From CAKSQL01 sp045649415 (lineage in GTDB: Bacteria; Bacillota; Clostridia; UBA1381): a stretch of DNA of 27,650 bases. Positions 23,229 through 27,650 of this stretch are shown here, piece after piece. Made by a program: the position numbers and the translations under genes. Each line of letters begins with the position of its first letter. Within the stretch, counting starts at the first letter, position 1. The stretch spans positions 1 to 27,650 of the forward strand of contig JAZRPY010000018.1 of the NCBI GenBank assembly GCA_045649415.1. The letters are read 5' to 3'. Under the pieces are notes generated by a model that saw only the letters and a program-made list of their open reading frames with translations, was not told where the DNA came from and ran no database searches.

Positions 23229-24470
23229 ATGTTTTATTTAGAAAATATTGAGAAGTATGATGCAGAACTTTATAATGCAATCGAGGGCGAGATTGGTCGT
23301 CAAAGAAATAAAATTGAGCTTATTGCATCGGAAAATTTTGTATCTGAAAGAATTATGGAGGCAAATAGCACTCCACTAACCAATAAATATGCAGAAGGAT
23401 ACCCAGGAAAAAGATATTATGGTGGTTGTGAATGGGTTGATAAGGTTGAAACCCTTGCAATTGAAAGAGCAAAGGAAATCTTTGGTGCAGGCTATGCCAA
23501 TGTTCAACCTCATTCAGGCGCACAGGCTAATATGGCAGTATTCTTTGCATTGCTGAACCCTGGTGACACAGTGTTGTCAATGAGCCTTGCTCATGGTGGA
23601 CATTTGAGCCATGGAAGCCCTGTTAATATGTCAGGAAAGTATTATAACATTGTGGCATATGGAGTGTCCGAAGAGGATAACAGAATTGATTATGATGAAG
23701 TAAGACGACTTGCAATAGAGAATAAACCGAAGCTTATTTTAGCAGGTGCTTCAGCATATCCAAGAGAAATAGATTTTGAAAAATTTGCTAAAATTGCAAA
23801 GGAAGCGGGAGCATATCTTATGGTGGATATGGCTCATATTGCAGGTCTTGTGGCAGCAGGCTTGCATCCAAACCCAGTACCATATGCAGATGTTGTTACA
23901 ACAACTACTCATAAGACCTTGAGAGGTCCAAGAGGTGGTTTGATTTTAGCAAAGGACCCTGAGTTTGGAATGCAGTTTAATAAGGCTATATTCCCAGGTA
24001 TCCAGGGAGGACCTTTGATGCACACAATTGCAGGCAAGGCAGTATGCTTTAAGGAAGCTTTGTCATCTGAGTTCAAGGAATATCAGGCACGCGTTAAGAA
24101 AAATGCAAGTGTATTAGCAGAGTCACTGAAGGAAAAAGCCTTTAAGCTTGTATCTGGAGGAACAGACAATCACTTGATATTGGTTGACTTGTCAAATAAG
24201 AATATCACAGGCAAGGATGCAGAGCATTTGTTGGATGAGGTGGGAATCACCTGTAACAAGAACGCAATCCCATTTGATAAGCAAAGTCCGTTTGTGACAA
24301 GTGGTATAAGATTGGGTAGCCCTGCAGTAACAACACGTGGCTTCGTTGAAGAGGATATGAGAGAGGTTGCTGAGCTTATCAACCTGACTTTGACAGATTT
24401 TGAAAATAGCAAGGAAGATATTAAAAATCGTGTTGCAAAGCTATGCGAAAAATATCCATTATATGAATAA
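23229..24470 (+). CDS. glyA: Serine hydroxymethyltransferase
   Basis: GlyA is the PLP enzyme that converts serine + tetrahydrofolate to glycine + methylene-THF, the main source of one-carbon units. The start is ATG 23229 (413 residues, MFYLENIEKYDAELYNAI) with a GGGGGATG site; the upstream in-frame GTG at 23187 lies inside the promoter. Seen: ELIASENFVSERIMEA; NKYAEGYPGKRYYGG; VQPHSGAQANMAVF; VDMAHIAGLVAAG; and the PLP-lysine motif TTTTHKTLRGPRGG with Lys229. The gene has its own promoter and terminator. No glycine riboswitch is seen here, in contrast to the symporter. Confidence 0.98.
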   Translation: MFYLENIEKYDAELYNAIEGEIGRQRNKIELIASENFVSERIMEANSTPLTNKYAEGYPGKRYYGGCEWVDKVETLAIERAKEIFGAGYANVQPHSGAQANMAVFFALLNPGDTVLSMSLAHGGHLSHGSPVNMSGKYYNIVAYGVSEEDNRIDYDEVRRLAIENKPKLILAGASAYPREIDFEKFAKIAKEAGAYLMVDMAHIAGLVAAGLHPNPVPYADVVTTTTHKTLRGPRGGLILAKDPEFGMQFNKAIFPGIQGGPLMHTIAGKAVCFKEALSSEFKEYQARVKKNASVLAESLKEKAFKLVSGGTDNHLILVDLSNKNITGKDAEHLLDEVGITCNKNAIPFDKQSPFVTSGIRLGSPAVTTRGFVEEDMREVAELINLTLTDFENSKEDIKNRVAKLCEKYPLYE

Positions 24471-24481
24471 TCAAAGGTAAT

Positions 24482-24516
24482 AAAATGGAGATGTGAAAAA
24501 TCACATCTCCATTTTT
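24482..24516 (+). terminator. Terminator after glyA
   Basis: A 15-bp perfect stem (24482-24496 with 24501-24515) has a 4-nt A loop and five Ts (24512-24516). Confidence 0.92.
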
Positions 24517-24517
24517 A

Positions 24518-24656
24518 ATTTGACACATAAGTTTATGCATAAGTTCGTCATAGATTCCCGTTTTAACACAATGACCTTTTGAATATGACACTCAGAGATG
24601 TTATCAAGCGCTGAGGTTGCTTCGTCAAGAATAAGGATTTTTGTCGTCGCTAACAT
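24518..24656 (-). pseudogene. Remnant of an ABC exporter ATPase domain
   Basis: Read on the minus strand from 24656, the frame gives MLATTKILILDEATSALDNISE, the Walker B and D-loop signature of ABC exporter ATPases. About 35 residues, including the switch histidine region, are then missing. VIVLK follows, and after a one-base frame change GIYDELMHKLMCQI matches the usual end (G-x-x-DELM...). The Walker A, Q-loop and membrane domain are absent. It is therefore a truncated, internally deleted and frameshifted relic. An intact-looking frame of 51 codons exists but runs into the glyA terminator. Confidence 0.75.
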
Positions 24657-24736
24657 ATTTAATATCTACAGGGATTGTCAGTGATTTTTCTTATAATAAT
24701 TCATTATTTTTCATAATGAAACATAATTTTGATTTT

Positions 24737-24755
24737 TTCGACAGAGAATGTCGAA
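24737..24755. promoter_or_regulatory. Inverted pair of Spo0A-box-like heptamers
   Basis: TTCGACA (24737-24743) and TGTCGAA (24749-24755) are perfect copies, in opposite orientation, of the known 0A-box consensus TGTCGAA, 5 nt apart. They lie about 40 bp upstream of the -35 at 24796. As RNA they would form a hairpin with no T-run. Binding by Spo0A is inference. Confidence 0.35.
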
Positions 24756-24795
24756 GAAGGTCGTACGATTTATGGTAAAACCAAGGATTTTTATG

Positions 24796-24824
24796 TTGAC
24801 AAAAAAAGATGAATGTTGTAAAAT
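24796..24824 (+). promoter_or_regulatory. Promoter before the 47-codon ORF
   Basis: A perfect TTGACA (24796-24801) and TAAAAT (24819-24824) are 17 bp apart. An inverted repeat ACCAAGGA (24780-24787) / TCCTTGGT (24843-24850) flanks it. Confidence 0.7.
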
Positions 24825-24885
24825 GTGGGTGTACTGAGGGTTTCCTTGGTAAATACAGTCGAAAAGTGAAGGGATATGTTTTATT

Positions 24886-25029
24886 ATGATGATATCTGAA
24901 ATAAGAAATGAAATTAACTCGAAAGTTGACAAGGAGCTTAAAAATGAGAATGGATTCTTAAGCAGAAAAGAGTTCGTGGATGAAATTCTTGAGCTTGAAA
25001 AATTGATGAAGCAAAAAAGTGTTTTGTAA
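24886..25029 (+). CDS. Possible small helical protein, 47 residues (unrecognised)
   Basis: The frame from ATG 24886 reads MMISEIRNEINSKVDKEL..., then a charged helix (RKEFVDEILELEKLMKQ) and ends at 25029. GAAGGGA lies 11 nt upstream, a little far. In favour of a real gene: a consensus promoter about 60 nt upstream and a long terminator-like hairpin just downstream. Against: it lies between two gene relics and I know no family for it. It could itself be a fragment. The product would be soluble and strongly charged, with no signal peptide. Confidence 0.45.
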   Translation: MMISEIRNEINSKVDKELKNENGFLSRKEFVDEILELEKLMKQKSVL

Positions 25030-25045
25030 AATTACCCACAAAATC

Positions 25046-25089
25046 TCCCTGTTCCGCTTTTGTATAAAATACAAGCTTCGGAACAGGGA
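25046..25089 (+). terminator. Terminator-like hairpin after the 47-codon ORF
   Basis: TCCCTGTTCCG (25046-25056) pairs perfectly with CGGAACAGGGA (25079-25089), with a further inner TTGTAT/ATACAA stem. It is followed by ATTTATTT, a weak T-tract. Confidence 0.7.
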
Positions 25090-25111
25090 ATTTATTTAGA
25101 ATTCATTTTAA

Positions 25112-25139
25112 TTGACTTTTTTGCTATATAACATATAAA
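25112..25139 (+). promoter_or_regulatory. Promoter-like sequence before the glmM remnant
   Basis: TTGACT (25112-25117) and TATAAA (25134-25139) are 16 bp apart. Whether it is still used is unknown; a 37-codon frame (25169-25282) follows. Confidence 0.45.
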
Positions 25140-25199
25140 TATTTATTTTCAAGAAGGGAATAGATGATATGTTAAAGTTGTTCGAAGGAGAAGTGATAA

Positions 25200-25486
25200 G
25201 AAAAATAGCTGATATAGAATTGCCTTCAAAACAGGTCAAAGAGGTGTATATGTACCTGGCAGAGAATGATAGGGACATATAACTTTCTCAGAACATAATA
25301 TAACAGGTGACGGATTTAGGGGGTGTATTGGAAGAAGAATTTAATGGTAAGGGACGCGTTTTAATCAGCTATTTTGGAAAGAGCCTTTGGTGAGAGTTAT
25401 GATTAAGGTCAAGGATAATGACTATATAGATAAAAAGGCAAGGGATTGGCAGAGCCGATTCATAAAAATTGTGGCTGATAATAGAA
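25200..25486 (+). pseudogene. glmM: Decayed 3' end of a phosphoglucosamine mutase gene (glmM)
   Basis: Three frames must be joined to read it. ADIELPSKQVKEVYMY (25208 on) resembles the GlmM segment before VGDRY. GHITFSEHNITGDGF (about 25273-25317) matches the GGEQSGHIIF...TTGDG region, with two in-frame stops where Gln-Ser is expected. LEEEFNGKGRVLI (from about 25328) and, after a one-base shift, EPLVRVMIK match the SGTEPLVRVM end. Roughly 60 residues are missing between the last two blocks, and the catalytic N-terminal part is absent. Non-functional as a mutase. An intact glmM is expected elsewhere. Confidence 0.8.
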
Positions 25487-25535
25487 AGAATGAGATATAC
25501 AAAAAGGGGACACTAAAAATATCTCGTTCTTTTTT
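25487..25535 (+). terminator. Terminator at the end of the glmM remnant
   Basis: AGAATGAGATAT (25487-25498) pairs with ATATCTCGTTCT (25519-25530), 12 bp with one G-T. The loop is 20 nt and TTTTT follows. It probably survives from the original glmM transcript. Confidence 0.75.
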
Positions 25536-25542
25536 GTGCCTA

Positions 25543-25571
25543 TTGACATTTTAAGAATTTTAAGTTAAAAT
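25543..25571 (+). promoter_or_regulatory. Promoter of the exonuclease-trmB-tadA operon
   Basis: A perfect TTGACA (25543-25548) and TAAAAT (25566-25571) are 17 bp apart. Confidence 0.75.
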
Positions 25572-25631
25572 AAAAGATGAGTTTTTTTATAAATTAGTTT
25601 AATTGATGCAACTTAAGGGGAGGAGAAGAAA

Positions 25632-26258
25632 GTGGACTTTGTTTCCATTGATTTTGAAACTGCAACATCACAACCAAATAGCATATGCAGTATGGGAATT
25701 GTTGTAGTTGAAAATAATAAGGTAACATACCAGAATGAAATTTTAATATGTCCTGAGCCATTTGAGTTTAATGACTATAATATACTAATACATGGCATAA
25801 CTCCTGAAATGGTATGCCACAAACCAAAAATGTGTGATATATGGGAAGACATAAAGCCTATGCTTGATAATAAAATTGTGGTAGCTCACAATGCAGGCTT
25901 TGATGTGGGAGCATTAAGAGCAACTCTTGATATGTTTTCGATTGAGTATCCCACCTTTGATTACCTTTGCACAGTAAAGCTTTCGCAAAAAGCATACCCT
26001 GACCTTGCGAGTCATAAGCTGAATTTTATGGCAGATGCACTTGGGATACAATTCAATCACCACAGAGCAGGGGATGATGCATATGTTTGTGCTATGCTTT
26101 TGTTGAGGATTATGGAGGACTTTGATTTAAAATCCCTTCAGGATATAGAGGACAAGTTTGAAATAGGAGTAGGCAAGCTCTACCCAGGGTGCTATGTCCC
26201 ATGCACAAAGTCGAAAAAGAGTAACTCCCGAAAGGTACACACCAAAATCCCTGTTTGA
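25632..26258 (+). CDS. DEDDh 3'-5' exonuclease (DnaQ/Pol III epsilon-like)
   Basis: 208 residues. The DEDDh exonuclease core is complete: Asp7 and Glu9 in VSIDFET, Asp91 in AHNAGFDVGAL, and His144/Asp149 in HHRAGDDAY. The fold also shows HGITPEMV and the KLNFMADALGI helix. Such stand-alone proteins trim DNA or RNA 3' ends or proofread. A short basic tail follows residue 175. The start is GTG 25632 with GGGGAGGAG 7 nt upstream, the only plausible initiation site. It is 32 nt before trmB with no promoter or terminator between, so probably one operon. The class is certain; the substrate is unknown. Confidence 0.9.
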   Translation: MDFVSIDFETATSQPNSICSMGIVVVENNKVTYQNEILICPEPFEFNDYNILIHGITPEMVCHKPKMCDIWEDIKPMLDNKIVVAHNAGFDVGALRATLDMFSIEYPTFDYLCTVKLSQKAYPDLASHKLNFMADALGIQFNHHRAGDDAYVCAMLLLRIMEDFDLKSLQDIEDKFEIGVGKLYPGCYVPCTKSKKSNSRKVHTKIPV

Positions 26259-26290
26259 TTTTGAGTAACTGATGAAAGGACAACTGTTTT

Positions 26291-26953
26291 ATGAGAATGA
26301 GAAAAAAGAAAAATTGTGCTTCTCGAATGGAAGCTTGTGAGCATTTGTGGGTGAAGGAACCTGAGTTGGCAAAGGGTAATTGGCACAAGCTTTTCAATAA
26401 CAATAATCCAATCCACCTTGAAATTGGTTGTGGTAAGGGAAAATTTATATCCGAAATGGCGAAAAATAACCCCGATATAAACTACCTTGCAGTTGATTTA
26501 TTTGAAGATGTGCTTGTTCTTGCTTTAGAAAAAAGTGCGGCACGGGATGTGGATAATGTGAGATTATTTATAGGCAATGCTGCAAATCTTGAGGATTACT
26601 TTGAATTTGATGAAATTGAAAGAATATATCTAAATTTTTCTGACCCGTGGAAAAAGAACAAGCAAGCCAAACGCCGATTAACGCATAAAAACTTTCTCAA
26701 TACATATAGGAAGGTTTTGAAAAATGGAAATAAGATATGCTTTAAAACTGATAATAAAGCCCTCTTTGAATTTTCGCTGAATTCCTTTGCAGAGGAAAAT
26801 TTCAAAATGAGCAATATTACTCTTGACTTACACAATTCAGGCTTTGAAGGAAATGTTATGACCGAGTATGAAACCAAGTTCAGTGAAATGGGAATGCCCA
26901 TTTACAGACTTGAAGCAACATATCTCGGCTGGGAGAATAAAAATGGAAATTAA
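26291..26953 (+). CDS. trmB: tRNA (guanine-N7)-methyltransferase
   Basis: TrmB makes m7G46 in the variable loop of tRNAs using S-adenosylmethionine. 220 residues. Seen: an N-terminal basic MRMRKKKN; the SAM-binding LEIGCGKGKFISEMA; NYLAVDLFEDVLVLALEK; the family signature YLNFSDPWKKNKQAKRRLTHKNFL; FKTDNKALFEFSL; and YETKFSEMGMPIYRLEA. ATG 26291 has AAAGGAC at slightly long spacing. Its end overlaps the start of tadA by 11 nt, so two tRNA-modification enzymes are translationally coupled. Confidence 0.96.
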   Translation: MRMRKKKNCASRMEACEHLWVKEPELAKGNWHKLFNNNNPIHLEIGCGKGKFISEMAKNNPDINYLAVDLFEDVLVLALEKSAARDVDNVRLFIGNAANLEDYFEFDEIERIYLNFSDPWKKNKQAKRRLTHKNFLNTYRKVLKNGNKICFKTDNKALFEFSLNSFAEENFKMSNITLDLHNSGFEGNVMTEYETKFSEMGMPIYRLEATYLGWENKNGN

Positions 26954-27419
26954 GTTTATGCTTGATGCTATTAAGGAAGCAAAAAAGGCAGCCCTGATTG
27001 ATGAAACTCCTGTGGGAGCTGTAATTGTGAAGGAGGGGAAGGTTATTGCAAGAGGCTATAACAAAAGGGAAACCAAAAAGAATTGCTTGTGCCATGCTGA
27101 GCTTATAGCTATTGATAAGGCATCAAAAAAACTTGGTGGCTGGCGACTTAACGGATGTGAAATGTATGTAACTCTGGAGCCGTGTCCTATGTGTGCAGGA
27201 GCGATAATTCAATCAAGAATAGATAAAATTTATTTTGGGGCTTATGATTATAAGGCAGGCTGTGCAGGTAGCAGAATGGATTTATTTCAAAAGGATTTAT
27301 TTAATCATAATGTAGAAACTTATGGGGGAGTAATGGAAAGGGAATGTTCCGATTTGCTGAGTAGCTTTTTTAAGAATTTAAGAAAGAAAAAGGAGAAAGA
27401 AAATGAAATTCAACGATAA
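26943..27419 (+). CDS. tadA: tRNA-specific adenosine deaminase TadA
   Basis: TadA converts A34 to inosine in tRNA-Arg(ACG). 158 residues from ATG 26943. This start is preferred because GGGAGA lies 6 nt upstream inside trmB; longer in-frame starts lie deep in trmB. The zinc/catalytic motifs are His51-Ala-Glu53 and PCPMCAGA with Cys81 and Cys84; the ETPVGAVIV segment is also typical. The lysine-rich tail (KKKEKENE) overlaps the start of a 34-residue membrane ORF. In many Firmicutes tadA precedes the SRP RNA gene and dnaX. Confidence 0.95.
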   Translation: MEIKFMLDAIKEAKKAALIDETPVGAVIVKEGKVIARGYNKRETKKNCLCHAELIAIDKASKKLGGWRLNGCEMYVTLEPCPMCAGAIIQSRIDKIYFGAYDYKAGCAGSRMDLFQKDLFNHNVETYGGVMERECSDLLSSFFKNLRKKKEKENEIQR

Positions 27420-27507
27420 AACAAAAAGAATTGTGTGCATATGTCTTGCGATTACATTATTGGTACCTATTTGCATAACTGCAGTACTCACCTTAAAGGG
27501 TATTTAA
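27403..27507 (+). CDS. Possible 34-residue single-pass membrane miniprotein
   Basis: An ATG at 27403, within the end of tadA in another frame, is preceded by AAGGAGAAAG at good spacing. It encodes a basic head (MKFNDKTKR) and one hydrophobic helix (IVCICLAITLLVPICITAVL), ending LKGI. The layout resembles Prli42/DUF4044-type stress-linked miniproteins of Firmicutes, but that is likeness of layout only. The strong ribosome binding site and the operon position support a real gene. Confidence 0.6.
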   Translation: MKFNDKTKRIVCICLAITLLVPICITAVLTLKGI

Positions 27508-27590
27508 AAATAAATGCACATATACATAAATGAAAAAAATATGGGAAATATACAAAATATCCAAAGATAGAAAAAAAGGCAAAAATGTGA

Positions 27591-27619
27591 TTGACAAAGG
27601 AAGGTTGATATAGTAAAAT
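27591..27619 (+). promoter_or_regulatory. Promoter near the right edge, target outside the window
   Basis: A perfect TTGACA (27591-27596) and TAAAAT (27614-27619) are 17 bp apart. Only about 25 nt of transcript fall in the window. Because tadA is commonly followed by the SRP RNA gene and dnaX, either could be the target. The region 27508-27590 shows nothing else. Confidence 0.7.
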
Positions 27620-27650
27620 AAACAAGCTGTCTATTGAAGGTCAGGGGTTT

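Noticed and set aside
24700..24720. TTCATTAT/ATAATGAA hairpin
   Set aside because: An AT-only 8-bp repeat in AT-rich DNA with no T-run on either strand and no neighbour it would serve; probably chance.
24711..24932. 73-codon minus-strand frame
   Set aside because: It lies across the promoter and start of the 47-codon ORF, lacks a ribosome binding site and has a composition expected of AT-rich noncoding DNA.
25169..25282. 37-codon frame with a promoter and an AGAAGGG site
   Set aside because: Its residues line up with GlmM before VGDRY and it stops inside the next GlmM block, so it is better read as part of the glmM relic.
27620..27650. Start of an SRP RNA gene
   Set aside because: Position after tadA and a promoter make it possible, but the visible 30 nt hold no diagnostic SRP motif.

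Overview
The window looks like the chromosome of a low-GC, Gram-positive anaerobe of the Clostridia, with a Lachnospiraceae-like relative as my best guess. The grounds are AT-rich DNA, strong AGGAGG-type ribosome binding sites, sigma-A type promoters with mostly 17-bp spacers, AddAB in place of RecBCD, pyruvate phosphate dikinase, an SLH surface protein and a glycine riboswitch. No tRNA, rRNA, CRISPR array, insertion sequence or prophage gene was seen. Most of the window is core housekeeping sequence.

Layout. 1-1677 is the 3' part of secA, ending at a terminator shared with a convergent minus-strand pair: a PqqD-like protein and an S24/S26 (signal-peptidase-like) protease. Divergent from that pair is a secreted protein with three SLH domains (2715-3686). 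Next comes a minus-strand AGCS-family sodium:amino-acid symporter (3750-5267) behind a tandem glycine riboswitch, whose sequence supports a glycine-OFF terminator switch. From 5758 the plus strand carries a promoter and a long leader, then ychF and the addB-addA recombination nuclease genes. A small membrane/coiled-coil protein follows (14377-14781).

14910-19440 is a translation and secretion cluster: rpmG-secE-nusG-rplK-rplA, then an internal promoter and L10-leader attenuator, then rplJ-rplL. It continues into a DUF177 gene and rpmF rather than into rpoBC. Two similar hairpin motifs before rplK and rplA look like L1 autoregulatory sites. rplJ encodes an unusually long L10 with a 57-residue Ala/Glu tail. 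Monocistronic ppdK follows, then divergent nth and glyA.

24471-25631 has no intact large gene. It holds a decayed ABC-exporter ATPase fragment (minus strand), a promoter with a perfect inverted pair of Spo0A-box-like heptamers before a 47-codon ORF, and a decayed glmM 3' end that still has a terminator. The last block (25632-27507) is an apparent operon: a DEDDh exonuclease, trmB, tadA and a 34-residue membrane miniprotein. A final promoter at 27591-27619 drives something beyond the window.

No clearly new multi-gene system was found. The most interesting points are the riboswitch logic, the orphan PqqD/S26 pair, the L10 tail, the pseudogene region and the control elements around the ribosomal protein genes.
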